Positions 24,742-34,541 are shown, counted from the first letter of the stretch. The stretch is 64,000 nt of DNA from an uncultured Acidimicrobiales bacterium (GCA_938038815.1 CALHTF010000028.1:1-64000), one strand, 5' to 3'. Numbers and translations: made by a program. The notes: generated from the letters alone by a model not told the origin.

Positions 24742-27700
24742 CAATCGCCTGAGCGTAGTTGAGGGTCACCTTGCCGACTGAGTCAACAGTGCGTGAGCGC
24801 ACGTAGTAGCGGCCCGGCTCGAGTTCGACGGAGTTGAAGCTCCAGTCGGTAAAGGTTCCGCCACCGTTGGTAATGAATGCGTCGATCCACTGGGGTGTGC
24901 CAATCGTTCCGTCCGCCCGCTGGCCGACGTTTACCTCCACCCGGCGAATCAACAGTTGAACTCGATCGATACCAATGTCGTCGAATGCGCGCCCGCCTGC
25001 GGAAATGATCGGGCCGGTGACTTCGTCTTGGACCGGCGAGTTCATCTCGATGGTCGGGTCAGCGTCGCCGGGGTACACGGCCAAGGTTGCGTATGCTCCG
25101 CCACCGATTCGGTCGTACTGACCGGCGTTGTCGATTGCGTGAACGATCACCCGGTAGGTGCTGTTTGGCATGAAGACGTCGGGCAGCGTGAAGCCGGTCG
25201 ATGGTGCACCGGGGTTGTCGAGGATCGCCTCGATCAGTTCGAAGCCGGCGCCGAAGGTGCCGTCGCTATGCAACCACGTGCGGTTGTTGTAGTCGTAGAT
25301 CTGTACATCGACTCGGGCCACACCGTTGTCGTCGGTGGCGGTTCCGGTGATGGTGACCTCGTTTGAGGCGAAATCCTGCTTGTAACCACGGGGGTCGATC
25401 AGCTGGGTATCGGGGCGGTCGTCGCCCGGAGCACCGAAGTCGACAAACGCGCGAGGCCGATCGGCCGGGGCCGTTACCGAGTCGTTCATGTCGGCCGCGT
25501 AGGCGTTGACCCGGTAGTAACCCTGGGGCAGGTTGTCGATGGTGTAGGACCACGTGGTGTTCGTGGCGCCTTGGTCATCGACCGGAACCCATACCCATGC
25601 GGCGTTTCCGAAGAAGCCGTTGTTCTGCGGACCTTGACGGCTCACCGTGTCGCTAACCAGGACACGTACCCGCTTCACGCCGGTGTCGTCGCTTGCCGTA
25701 CCGGTGATGGTCACCGGACCAGGGTTGCCGACCAGCACATCGGTGGGCGACGTAATGGTGATTCCCGGAAGTTCGTTGTTGGGGAACACGGCAACGGTGG
25801 TGCGGGTGGTGCTGGGGTCTTCGACACCGTCGATATCGACCGACTTGGCGACCACTCGCCAGTTGCCGTCGGGCAACGTTTGTACGTGGGTCCACCCGGT
25901 TTCGAGTGCGTTGGGTGCGGTGAGGGTTGCCGGGTACGACCGGAACTGCTCGCCCAGTACGTTGCCGGGTTGTAGCCACTGCTTGGCATCGACGTCGTAG
26001 TACGCAACGGTCACACCGGCTACGCCTGCGTCATCGCTCGCCACACCGTTGGTGGTGAGGGTGTTGCCCGAAAGGATCGGCGCTCCGTCAAAGCCTGTTT
26101 CGGGAGGGAGCTGGGTGAAGGTCTTCACTTCGAACCGGATGGTCGAAGCCGAGGAGTCTTTCACTCCGTTGGCGTCGATGGTCTTGGCCCGAACTCGGTA
26201 GGTACCGGGTTCGAGGTTGGCGATCTGGGCCCAGTTCGAGGTGGTAGCACCGGGCGATTCGAGGCTGACCGGCACACTGCTCCAACCAGCGCCGAAGGTG
26301 TTGTCTTGGCGCATCCACTGTTTGGTTTCGAGGTTCTGAACGGTCACCTGCACACCAGAGACACCCTGGCCGGCGGTGGCGACGCCTTCGAAGCGAACCG
26401 GTTCGACCGAGTCGAGGATGTCGGCTGCTCGAGGCGAAACGAGGAAGGTTTCGGGGGCGTCGGCGACCTGTTCGGTCGAGTTGAGATCGAAGAAGCCTTG
26501 GCGGCCGATGTCGGCGCCGCCGATGAGTGCACCGTCGTGGCCGACGAGCAGGCCGCGGTCGACAACTCGAACAGCGGTTACGCCGTGGAAGCCGTTGGCG
26601 CCGGGGCTCCAGTTGAGCGACTTACCGGTGGAGATGTTGAGGGCACCGATCTGCTCGCGGCGCACAACCTCGTCGCCCAACACCGCGGGGCCAAGGCCCT
26701 GGCCGAAGCCGTAGTTCTCGTCGGGGTCACCGGGGAAGGGGTCGGTGGAGCCGGGGGCTTCTTGGTACTGGAAGTGGCCTCCCACGTAGACGGCGGCGTC
26801 GGAGATATCGACCGAGTAGATGCTGTCGAACATGCGCGAGACCCATTCGGCCTGTACGCCTGCGCCACCCGCGGTCGGGAACTTCACGGCCGAGTCGTTG
26901 GTCGGCGGACGATCGCCACCCGACGAGACCACGACGAGGTACGAACCGTCGGGCGAAAGGGCGGCGTCGGAGATGCGGAGCTGGCCGCCGATGTCGGGGA
27001 GAACGTCTTCGTAGTGGTTGGTCGACCACGGGCGAAGCACCGCAGTGTCGGCCGAGATGTCGAACAGGGCAACAGCGGTGCGTGGTTGTCCGCCGATGAA
27101 CCGGGCGCTGTGCAGCGACAGCAACTGGGTTCCGTCTTCGCTGACGTCGAGGGCCTTCACGCCCATGAAGCCACCGGCGCCTACCGGTCCGGACAGCGGG
27201 TAGTCGAAGGTGTTGTCGACCTTGCCGGTCGTGGCATCGACGGCGGCCAAGCGGCTGCGGGTTTTGCCGGCGATGCTGGCGAAGTTTCCGCCCACGTAAA
27301 GGGCGTTGTCGTCGGCATCGAGCGCCAAGGCCAGAACCTCGGCCGATGCATTGGCCTTGAACGCTGTGACGAGATTGCCGGAGAGGTCGAGCTTGGCGAC
27401 CTTGCGGCGGGTGGTGCCGTCGATGGTGTTGAACAATCCTCCGATGTAGAACGACTGGCCATCGGCTGCTGGTTCGATGATGTTCACGGGGCGGTCGACA
27501 ACGGGACGGAAGTTCTGGTTGAACTCGCCGGTGTTCACGTCGTAGGCCATCAAGAAGCTCTGCACGATCGGCAGGCCGGTTCCGGTCGAGACGGTGGTGA
27601 AGTCGCCAGCGACGATGATCGTGTCGCCGACCTGGGCCATGTCGAGAACGGCACCGTCGAGAACGCGCGGTGTGTCGGTGCGGGGCGTCGACGGTACGAG

Positions 27701-27814
27701 GGTTCCGTGGGCGGCAACGGCGGACGCGTCGTCACGCTTTACAACCATGAGGGTGGTCAGACTGGCGAGCAGGGCCAGGACCAGAACGAATACCGGAAGT
27801 CGACGAGCAGTCAT
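24728..27814 (-). CDS. Large secreted beta-propeller protein with five C-terminal Ig-like repeats
   Basis: This 1028-residue exported protein starts at MTARRLPVFVLVLALLASL, a signal or anchor helix. Residues about 45-470 look like a beta-propeller of the DUF5122/delta-60 type, with blades such as ALALDADDNALYVGGNFASI followed by LAAVDATTGK. Residues about 490-1028 hold five tandem repeats of about 85-105 residues. Each has a GVxxVxVxxYD-like start, a W in the middle and a YRVxAxxxDxxG end, like bacterial Ig-type surface modules. No cell-wall sorting signal is seen. It is probably secreted or surface-associated. An in-frame upstream extension to 27955 lacks a good start. An AGAGAG lies upstream of the ATG. 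Confidence 0.8.
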   Translation of the reverse strand: MTARRLPVFVLVLALLASLTTLMVVKRDDASAVAAHGTLVPSTPRTDTPRVLDGAVLDMAQVGDTIIVAGDFTTVSTGTGLPIVQSFLMAYDVNTGEFNQNFRPVVDRPVNIIEPAADGQSFYIGGLFNTIDGTTRRKVAKLDLSGNLVTAFKANASAEVLALALDADDNALYVGGNFASIAGKTRSRLAAVDATTGKVDNTFDYPLSGPVGAGGFMGVKALDVSEDGTQLLSLHSARFIGGQPRTAVALFDISADTAVLRPWSTNHYEDVLPDIGGQLRISDAALSPDGSYLVVVSSGGDRPPTNDSAVKFPTAGGAGVQAEWVSRMFDSIYSVDISDAAVYVGGHFQYQEAPGSTDPFPGDPDENYGFGQGLGPAVLGDEVVRREQIGALNISTGKSLNWSPGANGFHGVTAVRVVDRGLLVGHDGALIGGADIGRQGFFDLNSTEQVADAPETFLVSPRAADILDSVEPVRFEGVATAGQGVSGVQVTVQNLETKQWMRQDNTFGAGWSSVPVSLESPGATTSNWAQIANLEPGTYRVRAKTIDANGVKDSSASTIRFEVKTFTQLPPETGFDGAPILSGNTLTTNGVASDDAGVAGVTVAYYDVDAKQWLQPGNVLGEQFRSYPATLTAPNALETGWTHVQTLPDGNWRVVAKSVDIDGVEDPSTTRTTVAVFPNNELPGITITSPTDVLVGNPGPVTITGTASDDTGVKRVRVLVSDTVSRQGPQNNGFFGNAAWVWVPVDDQGATNTTWSYTIDNLPQGYYRVNAYAADMNDSVTAPADRPRAFVDFGAPGDDRPDTQLIDPRGYKQDFASNEVTITGTATDDNGVARVDVQIYDYNNRTWLHSDGTFGAGFELIEAILDNPGAPSTGFTLPDVFMPNSTYRVIVHAIDNAGQYDRIGGGAYATLAVYPGDADPTIEMNSPVQDEVTGPIISAGGRAFDDIGIDRVQLLIRRVEVNVGQRADGTIGTPQWIDAFITNGGGTFTDWSFNSVELEPGRYYVRSRTVDSVGKVTLNYAQAIVTVQ

Positions 27815-27964
27815 AAATAACACTCTCTGTGGGGATATTGCTACCCAAAGTAACGTCCGGTTTTCCGCTGGTCTGTAGGTAAAGCGACCCGTCTGATCCG
27901 ATTTGGCCCGAATTTTTGGGCATTTCCTAGGCCGTTTGGCCCAATTTCGGGCCACACTGCATGC

Positions 27965-29065
27965 ATGGCCCGGCTGATCGCAATCGCCTTACCCGGCGGA
28001 CCTCGTTTCGTTCACGAACTCGAATTGGCGTGGTCCGATGGCGACGCCGTGCTGCCGATCGACCCACGACTGCCCGAACCGGCAGCCGGAGCACTCATCG
28101 CCGCCATGGGTCCGTCGATCATCGTCGACCAACAAGGGCGTCACAGCCGGCCCGATGGCCGGTCGATACCTGATGGCGATGCACTGGTGGTCGCCACCTC
28201 GGGCACGACGGGCACACCAAAGGGTGTGGTGCTGACCCACGAGGCGGTTGCGGCTTCAGCGCATGCAACCTCGGCCGCCATCGGCGTCGACCCCTCGACC
28301 GACATGTGGATCGGTTGTCTGCCCGTCGCTCACATCGGCGGCCTGTCGGTCGTGACCCGGGCGATGATCACCAAGACCCGCCTCGAAGTCGTTGCGTCGC
28401 CCGATCCCGAACTTCTCGCCGAACCCATTTCCGAGGGCGGCAACCTCATCTCGCTGGTCCCCGCGGCACTCGACCGAGTCGACCCCACCCGGTTCAAGGC
28501 GATTCTGCTCGGCGGTTCGGCGATCCCCTCGGACCGGCCATCGAACAGTATGGCCACGTACGGGATGACCGAAACCGGCAGCGGCGTGGTCTACGACGGC
28601 AAGGCGCTCGATGGGGTCGAGGTCAAAATCGTCGACGACGAGATCTGGCTGCGCGGACCAATGTTGTGCCGGGCTTACCGCGACGGCACTACACCCATCG
28701 ACGACGACGGCTGGCTGGCAACCGGCGATCTTGGTTCGTTCGACAACCACACCCTGCAGGTATTTGGCCGGGCCGACGACACGATTGTCACCGGCGGCGA
28801 GAAGGTTTACCCAGCCGCGGTCGAAAAGCTACTGCGGGCGCACCCGTCGGTCGGCGACGTCGCCGTGGTTGGCCGACCTCACCACAAGTGGGGTTCGGCG
28901 GTAACCGCCCTCGTACAGGTGCGAGGCGACATCCCGCCGACCCTCGACGACCTGCGTGACCTGGTGAAAGCCGGCCTACCCGCCTACGCCGCCCCGCACG
29001 GACTCGAGGTGGTCGACGACTTCCCTCGTACCGCTTTGGGAAAGATCGCTCGCCACGCCCTTTAA
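27965..29065 (+). CDS. menE: o-Succinylbenzoate-CoA ligase
   Basis: This is a 366-residue adenylate-forming ligase, on the short side as is usual for MenE. The AMP-binding motif is VVATSGTTGTPKGVVLTHEA. Later motifs are the YGMTETGSG adenine-binding segment, GWLATGDLG, and VTGGEKVYPAAVEKLL, with the catalytic C-terminal Lys in TALGKIARH. It activates o-succinylbenzoate with CoA in menaquinone synthesis. Assignment over other ligases rests on the neighbouring menC, menH, menD and menF. It is convergent with menC and their stop codons overlap (TTAA). Confidence 0.9.
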   Translation: MARLIAIALPGGPRFVHELELAWSDGDAVLPIDPRLPEPAAGALIAAMGPSIIVDQQGRHSRPDGRSIPDGDALVVATSGTTGTPKGVVLTHEAVAASAHATSAAIGVDPSTDMWIGCLPVAHIGGLSVVTRAMITKTRLEVVASPDPELLAEPISEGGNLISLVPAALDRVDPTRFKAILLGGSAIPSDRPSNSMATYGMTETGSGVVYDGKALDGVEVKIVDDEIWLRGPMLCRAYRDGTTPIDDDGWLATGDLGSFDNHTLQVFGRADDTIVTGGEKVYPAAVEKLLRAHPSVGDVAVVGRPHHKWGSAVTALVQVRGDIPPTLDDLRDLVKAGLPAYAAPHGLEVVDDFPRTALGKIARHAL

Positions 29066-30057
29066 GGGAGAACCGGCACCACGCCCAGGCCGGGGCCAAC
29101 GGGAACCCGGAGCATCCCGCGCTCGAGAACGCCGCCCGGTGCTATGTCGGCGACAAAACGCGACGACGTCGCGAGCCCACTCCCCGGTTGCTCCGGGTTG
29201 CCCACATGAAGTGCGGCGGCCACATGCGAGGCGGCGGCCACGCCGACGGCCGACTCGAGAAACGAGGTGACGACGATGCGACGCTGCTGGCCCAAAGCCA
29301 CGAGCGAACGGAAACCTCCGAGCGCCGACGGCTTCACTACCAGCACCGGCAGATCGACCGCCTCAAGATCGGCCGTTGCGATCTCGGCCAACGATTCGTC
29401 GGCGCCGATGTCGATGCCGACCTTGGGTTGAAGGGCGGCAAGTGCGTCGACTCCCCCACCGATTGGTTCTTCGATGAACTCAATGTCGAGCGACTCGACC
29501 GCCGCGCAGAACTCGACTGCCTGGGGCTCGGTCCACGCCCGGTTCGCGTCGAGCCGAATCACCGCGTTGGGCGCGACCGACCGTACGGCGCGAACCCGGT
29601 CGACATCGTTGCGGGTTGTCCCGACCTTGATCTTGAGCACGGCGAAGCCTTCGGCGATCGCCAGCGATGCCGCGTGCCCAAGGTCGTTCGGGTCGAGGTG
29701 ATCGAGCAGGGCATTTACCGGTACTGACGGCGGCGCGCCGTTGGCGAACAGGTTCGCTACCGAAACGCCGGCTCGTTGGGCTTCGATATCGAGCAACGCC
29801 ATCTCGACCGCCGCCTTTGCGGCACCGCCGACAGGTGGTTCACCGCCCGAGGCCCAGGTGTCGAGTTGGTGTCGCACCGTCGCCAGGTCGGGGCCAGGCC
29901 AACTGGGCAGCGGGGCAGCCTCACCCCAGCCGGTTGTTCCGTCGACGTCGACCACCTCGACCAGCAAGACCTCTCGACGCCGGGTTGTGCCGGCACCCGT
30001 CACGAGGGGTTGCGCCAACTCGAGTTCGACCGGATGAATGCGGATCCTGCTCGTCAT
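29062..30057 (-). CDS. menC: o-Succinylbenzoate synthase
   Basis: This 331-residue enolase-superfamily enzyme has the first catalytic Lys in AVLKIKVG. Metal ligands fall in RLDANRAW, FIEEPIGG and IGADESL, and the second catalytic Lys is in LVVKPSALGGF. It dehydrates SHCHC to o-succinylbenzoate. Its start overlaps the menH stop by 4 nt, placing it last in a merR-menF-menD-menH-menC transcript. It is convergent with menE. Confidence 0.92.
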   Translation of the reverse strand: MTSRIRIHPVELELAQPLVTGAGTTRRREVLLVEVVDVDGTTGWGEAAPLPSWPGPDLATVRHQLDTWASGGEPPVGGAAKAAVEMALLDIEAQRAGVSVANLFANGAPPSVPVNALLDHLDPNDLGHAASLAIAEGFAVLKIKVGTTRNDVDRVRAVRSVAPNAVIRLDANRAWTEPQAVEFCAAVESLDIEFIEEPIGGGVDALAALQPKVGIDIGADESLAEIATADLEAVDLPVLVVKPSALGGFRSLVALGQQRRIVVTSFLESAVGVAAASHVAAALHVGNPEQPGSGLATSSRFVADIAPGGVLERGMLRVPVGPGLGVVPVLP

Positions 30058-30842
30058 GATGCGAGAAACCGTTCGATCGCATGGGCGACGACTTCGGGGC
30101 GCTCGCTATGAGCAGCATGGCCGGCAGACTCAACCGACTCGAACGAGGCGTCGGGCATGATGGCGGCTAGCCGTGTACCGGTAGCGCAGTACTTCTCGTC
30201 GAGCGCGCCGGCGAGCCACAGGGTTGGCAATGAAAGACCTGGCAAGTGTTCGCCGAGGGGTGGCATTGCACCGGTGCCGGTTCGGCGCAGGCTGTTGGCG
30301 AGACCAAGTGGATCGCTGGAACATCGTTGAGCCGCCGTCTGCGCCAACCACTCCGGGCCGAGCGCTCGAAGCGACCCAAAGAGCGGCAGGGCGAGCCATC
30401 GCTCGACAAAGGTTGGCAGTCCGTCGTGTTCGATCGAGTCGGCCAACGCCTCATCGGACTTCAGGCGAGCCGCTCGTTCGCTGGGGTCCGCTAAACCGGC
30501 CGATGCTCCAAGAAGTGTCAGGCGGCGAATCCGGTCGGGTCGGGTCACAGCAGCGCTCAATGCAACTCGACCGCCCATCGAGTACCCGAACAGGTCGACA
30601 ACCTCGGCGTCGAGCGCCGACCACAGCTGCGTGACCACCGCCGACATGTCGTAGTGCGCCAGCTCGGCTGGAGCCGGAGAGTTGCCGTGTCCAACGAGGT
30701 CGACGGTGATGACCTCACGGGTTTGGCGCAGGTACGTCACCAGCGGCTCCATCGCCGCGCCCGACCCGGTAAAGCCGTGCAAGACAACAAGGGGCACCTC
30801 GCCGCCGGTGCCGCCTCGCTCTGTGGCCAAGTCGATAGTCAT
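30054..30842 (-). CDS. menH: 2-Succinyl-6-hydroxy-2,4-cyclohexadiene-1-carboxylate synthase (alpha/beta hydrolase)
   Basis: This 262-residue alpha/beta hydrolase has the early VVLHGFTGSG oxyanion motif and nucleophile elbow DLFGYSMGGRVALS. A late Asp/His pair is present in LAGALDEKY and ESAGHAAHSERP. The fold alone is not specific. The location between menD and menC, with 4-nt overlaps on both sides, makes MenH the best reading. It removes pyruvate from the MenD product. Confidence 0.87.
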   Translation of the reverse strand: MTIDLATERGGTGGEVPLVVLHGFTGSGAAMEPLVTYLRQTREVITVDLVGHGNSPAPAELAHYDMSAVVTQLWSALDAEVVDLFGYSMGGRVALSAAVTRPDRIRRLTLLGASAGLADPSERAARLKSDEALADSIEHDGLPTFVERWLALPLFGSLRALGPEWLAQTAAQRCSSDPLGLANSLRRTGTGAMPPLGEHLPGLSLPTLWLAGALDEKYCATGTRLAAIMPDASFESVESAGHAAHSERPEVVAHAIERFLAS

Positions 30843-32536
30843 GCTGCGCCGGCGGACACCGCTGCGGAGATTGCGGCATCGATCGATCGCCGGGCTTCCA
30901 GGTTGGTCTCGTGATCGATCACCACCTCGATCACCTTCACACCTGGTCCGCCGAGGGTCTGCGTCAGCTCAGCCGCCGACTCGGCCCGCACGAACTCAAT
31001 ACCTTCGAAGCCGCCGAGCGGGGTCAGGTCGGTGCCGTGGGGTGTGTGGAACAGTTCATGGAACCGAACCGAGTCGCCGTGATCGGCGATCGGCAACATC
31101 GAGAAGATTCCGCCACCGTCGTCGTTCACGAGAACGATCGTGAGGTCGACCCCGGCTCGTACGGCGGCGAGCAGGCTAGACAGGTCGTGCAGGAACGCTA
31201 TGTCGCCAATCAGCAGGGTGACCGGCCCGATGTCGGCCGCCGCGATCCCTGCTGCGGTAGCGATTTGGCCATCGATGCCGCTCGCCCCGCGGCTCGCGTG
31301 CACCCGCACGTCGGACCGCGGCGACCCGTACCGATCGAGATCTCGCACCGACATACTGTTGGCCACCACGAGGTGTGCCCCGCCAGCAAGGCTGGAGGCC
31401 ACCGTGCGGGCGACCGACGGGCCGCACGCGTCGGGTAGAGCCACCGAGGTGAGTACCGATTCGACTTGGCGGTCTACAACCTTCCACTGGTCGAGCCATG
31501 CCAAGTCGACCGGGCCAGCGATATCGCCGACCGTTCGTTGCAGGTCGGCCGGTGTACAGAAAATGGCGGTGGCGTCGATCGGCCCGGAGTCGAGCCACGG
31601 TGCTGGTGGGTCGATGAGCAAGATTCGTTGGGCATCGTGGTGTTCCGCCCAGTTCAAAAACCCGGGACCGGTTGGTGTGGCGCCGGCAAAGATCACCACT
31701 TCAGGGACAAGCGACTCCCGAGCGGCTGAGTCGTGAACGATTCGATCGCCAAACGAAATCAGGTTGGCAGCTTCGTCCGAACGGTCGAGGCGAAGTTGAG
31801 ACGTTGCTTCGGCAAGGATTGGCCAACCGACCGCCTGGGCATAGTTGCAAAGCGCGTCCGACCAGGCAGGGTCATCGAGCGGACCGACCACCAGCGCACC
31901 CCGCCGACCAGCGGCCGCAGCCAATGCCGCCACGACGTTCCCCTCGGCGGGGGTGGCCTGTGGTTCGACCGCCCCAACGTCGACCACCGGCACGGCGCCG
32001 ACCGGTTCGAGCGGCTTCCGGAATGGCCAGTTGACCTGCACCGGACCCACCTGTGGAGCACCGACCGCAGCAAGCACGCCGACGGCGGCACTGCGAGCAT
32101 CGTCGGCCGAGCTTGTGCCACCGACCGGCATCTCGACATAGCTGCGCACGTACCGCCCAAACATCTCGACCTGGTCGATCGTTTGGTTCGAGCCCCAGCC
32201 GCCGCGCAGTTCGGGCGGACGATCGGCGCTCAACACGATGAGCGGTACACCGGTTCGGCTCGCCTCGATCACCGCCGGGTAGTAGTTGGCGACCGCGGTG
32301 CCAGAGGTGCAGACCAAAGCGACAGGCGAACGGGTTGCTTTGGCGAGCCCCAGGGCAAAGAACCCGGCCGTGCGCTCGTCGAGTTGCATCCAATGCCGAA
32401 GTGCCGGTTGTGCGGCGGCCGCAATGGTCAGTGGGGTCGATCGGCTACCGGGCGACAACACCACGTGGCGCACTCCCCCTCGGGCGAGTTCGGCGAGGAA
32501 CGCTGCGACTTCGTCGTACACGGGGTCGCCAGGCAT
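30839..32536 (-). CDS. menD: 2-Succinyl-5-enolpyruvyl-6-hydroxy-3-cyclohexene-1-carboxylate synthase
   Basis: This 565-residue thiamine-diphosphate enzyme has VVLSPGSRSTPLTIA near the front and DERTAGFFALGLAKAT with the cofactor-activating Glu. The C-terminal ThDP/Mg motif spans LLIGDIAFLHDL to LVNDDGGGIFSMLP. It joins isochorismate and 2-oxoglutarate. It overlaps menH by 4 nt and follows menF after 2 nt. Length and motifs are typical. Confidence 0.95.
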   Translation of the reverse strand: MPGDPVYDEVAAFLAELARGGVRHVVLSPGSRSTPLTIAAAAQPALRHWMQLDERTAGFFALGLAKATRSPVALVCTSGTAVANYYPAVIEASRTGVPLIVLSADRPPELRGGWGSNQTIDQVEMFGRYVRSYVEMPVGGTSSADDARSAAVGVLAAVGAPQVGPVQVNWPFRKPLEPVGAVPVVDVGAVEPQATPAEGNVVAALAAAAGRRGALVVGPLDDPAWSDALCNYAQAVGWPILAEATSQLRLDRSDEAANLISFGDRIVHDSAARESLVPEVVIFAGATPTGPGFLNWAEHHDAQRILLIDPPAPWLDSGPIDATAIFCTPADLQRTVGDIAGPVDLAWLDQWKVVDRQVESVLTSVALPDACGPSVARTVASSLAGGAHLVVANSMSVRDLDRYGSPRSDVRVHASRGASGIDGQIATAAGIAAADIGPVTLLIGDIAFLHDLSSLLAAVRAGVDLTIVLVNDDGGGIFSMLPIADHGDSVRFHELFHTPHGTDLTPLGGFEGIEFVRAESAAELTQTLGGPGVKVIEVVIDHETNLEARRSIDAAISAAVSAGAA

Positions 32537-32538
32537 GG

Positions 32539-33852
32539 CTACGGGCGATCGATCAGCAGACCAACACCGAGTGCGTTGAGCATGGGCCGAAGTTTGGTCA
32601 CCGTCTCGTGCAGCTCGGAGTCAGGGTCCGATCCTTCAACGATGCCGCAGCCCGCATAGAGGTGCGCGCCGTCGGCGTCGACGAGGCCTGATCGCAGCGC
32701 AACCCGAAACTCGGCCTCGCCGGCCAGACCAACCCAACCAACCGGACCGGCGTACCAGCCCCGGTTGATGCCTTCGTTCTGTTCAATCCACTGGGTGGCC
32801 ACCTCGTTTGAGCCGGCCACCGCAGGCGTGGGGTGCAGGGCGCCGACGATCTCGATCGGGTCGATCGCTGCCTCAGAGGCCTGGACCGAGATCGGGGTGT
32901 AGAGATGTTGGATGCTGCGCAGCTTCAAGACTTCGGGGTCGGCCGGGTGTTGCGGCGCCAAGCCCAACGATTCGAGCCGCGAAGTGATGGCCTCGACCAC
33001 GAAGCGATGCTCGGCCCGCTCCTTGGGGCTGGTGAACAGCTCGTGGGCGAAACGGGCGTCGTCGTCAGCTGCGGCCCCTCGAGGCTTCGATCCAGCCAGC
33101 GCCGCCGTGCGCACGTGGCCAGGGCGAACCGAAACCAGACGTTCGGGCGATGCTCCAAGGAAGGTTTCGTCGCCCGCCGCAATGGCGAACGTTGCGCACT
33201 CGGGGAACGAGTCGCGGAGCCTCGAAACCACGAGTGCGGCGTCGACCGTTGCCGGGAACGACAACATCCGAGCGCTGACCACCTTTTCGAACCGGCGCTC
33301 GCCGATCGCCTTCAGACTGCGCTCGACCAGATCGGTGTAGGCCGGGCAGGTGGTGGCATCGAGATCGTCGGGCGCATCGTGGGTGCTGGCTCGACGCGCC
33401 GAGGTATCGATCACCGACTCGAGTGGTTGATCGCCGACAACGATCGCCCGAACACCGTCGAGATCTTTGATCACCAGGACCTCGGGCAGAACCAAACGGC
33501 CCGCACCGAAGTTGCTCCACGGTGGCCCGTGGGGTGATGGTTCGGCCGAGAACGCGAAACCGCCCACCAGCCGAGGCAAGTCCTTGACGGCAAGCGCGGC
33601 CACATCGGCCGGTGCCAAGCTCTCGGCCACGATCCGGCGTGCCATCGCAAGCGACTCGAACCGGTCGGTCGGGTCGTCGGCTGCGGTGAAGATCTGCTCC
33701 GCGCCGATGGCCGCGAACTCAAGGTCCTCGTTGGGGTGGGCCCAGAACATGCGATGTTCGGCATCGCTGTTGGCGAAGACGTCGAGTGGGTCGGTGGCGA
33801 TATCAAGGTGCTCGACTCGAATGGCCAGCGGTTTGCTTGGAGCGAGGGTCAC
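32539..33852 (-). CDS. menF: Isochorismate synthase
   Basis: This 437-residue chorismate-binding enzyme includes PSPHGPPWSNFGAGRLVLPE in the N-terminal half and FLGASPERLVSV. GALHPTPAVAGSNEVA, GWYAGPVGWV and LYAGCGIVEGSDPDSEL are the usual C-terminal motifs of isochorismate synthases. It converts chorismate to isochorismate at the first committed step of menaquinone synthesis. The GTG start overlaps the merR stop (GTGA). Entry into siderophore synthesis is possible for this family, but the adjacent men genes argue against it. Confidence 0.92.
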   Translation of the reverse strand: MTLAPSKPLAIRVEHLDIATDPLDVFANSDAEHRMFWAHPNEDLEFAAIGAEQIFTAADDPTDRFESLAMARRIVAESLAPADVAALAVKDLPRLVGGFAFSAEPSPHGPPWSNFGAGRLVLPEVLVIKDLDGVRAIVVGDQPLESVIDTSARRASTHDAPDDLDATTCPAYTDLVERSLKAIGERRFEKVVSARMLSFPATVDAALVVSRLRDSFPECATFAIAAGDETFLGASPERLVSVRPGHVRTAALAGSKPRGAAADDDARFAHELFTSPKERAEHRFVVEAITSRLESLGLAPQHPADPEVLKLRSIQHLYTPISVQASEAAIDPIEIVGALHPTPAVAGSNEVATQWIEQNEGINRGWYAGPVGWVGLAGEAEFRVALRSGLVDADGAHLYAGCGIVEGSDPDSELHETVTKLRPMLNALGVGLLIDRP

Positions 33853-34535
33853 GACTCGCCACCTGCCCGCTTAAGGGCCCGGTTTACCAGGGTGGTCTCG
33901 AAGTGTTTGGCCACCAGGGCCGAAACCTGCGGGACGATTCGTTGCACTTCGTCGGCGGCCAAGTCACGGTCGGGTGCGGTACTCGACGCAAAGAGTTCGA
34001 TGGCATCGTCGACCAGTTGTTCAACGTGTTGGGCATGGCGAACCGCGAGCTTCGCCAACTCGGGGATCGGCAACCCGGCATCGAGCAGTGCGGCGGCCGA
34101 TGACAGCATCTCTACCGCGCTGGCGTCGAAGTCGGTTGCGTCGGGGGCGCCGAGCAGCCCTACCGAGATTGCCAGGTCGACCGGACCAGCGGCGAGACCC
34201 GAGAGCGCAATGAGTTCGTCGCGAGTGACCCGTTTGGAGCTGTCGTGCTGATTCTGTAGCGCTGCCAGCAGCGGGTCGGCGCTGGTCGATTGAAGATCGG
34301 CTATCTGGCTGAGCGTGAACCCGCTGCCGGCGAGGCGCTTGATCTCGGTGAGACGGTCGACATGGGACTGGTCATACCAGCCAATGCGCCCCTCTCGTTC
34401 GGGGTGATGCAGCACGCCTTGCTTTTGGTAGTACCGAATCGTGTCGACCGAGGTCTCCGTTAGCACCGCCAGCGCGTCGACCCGGTACCGCTCAGAAACG
34501 GCGGTCGAGGCAACAGAGGAAGGGGTGGGGGCCAC
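33849..34535 (-). CDS. MerR-family transcriptional regulator heading the menaquinone operon
   Basis: This 228-residue regulator has an N-terminal MerR winged helix (about 16-85): VLTETSVDTIRYYQKQGVLH, then RIGWYDQSHVDRLTEIKRLA and GFTLSQIADLQ. The C-terminal 140 residues are helical, with no Cys cluster for metals and no recognised ligand domain. The GTG start is 7 nt from a TACAAT -10 box, so the mRNA is probably leaderless. A GAGTT/AACTC dyad lies between the -35 and -10 boxes, the usual site of MerR action. It overlaps menF by 4 nt and is likely to control itself and the men genes. Confidence 0.85.
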   Translation of the reverse strand: MAPTPSSVASTAVSERYRVDALAVLTETSVDTIRYYQKQGVLHHPEREGRIGWYDQSHVDRLTEIKRLAGSGFTLSQIADLQSTSADPLLAALQNQHDSSKRVTRDELIALSGLAAGPVDLAISVGLLGAPDATDFDASAVEMLSSAAALLDAGLPIPELAKLAVRHAQHVEQLVDDAIELFASSTAPDRDLAADEVQRIVPQVSALVAKHFETTLVNRALKRAGGES

Positions 34536-34541
34536 ACTTCT

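Noticed and set aside
26306-27820. 504-codon plus-strand frame antisense to the secreted beta-propeller gene
   Set aside because: Its translation is Gly/Val/Asp-rich without domains, typical of the antisense frame of a high-GC gene; the minus-strand protein has a signal sequence and repeats.
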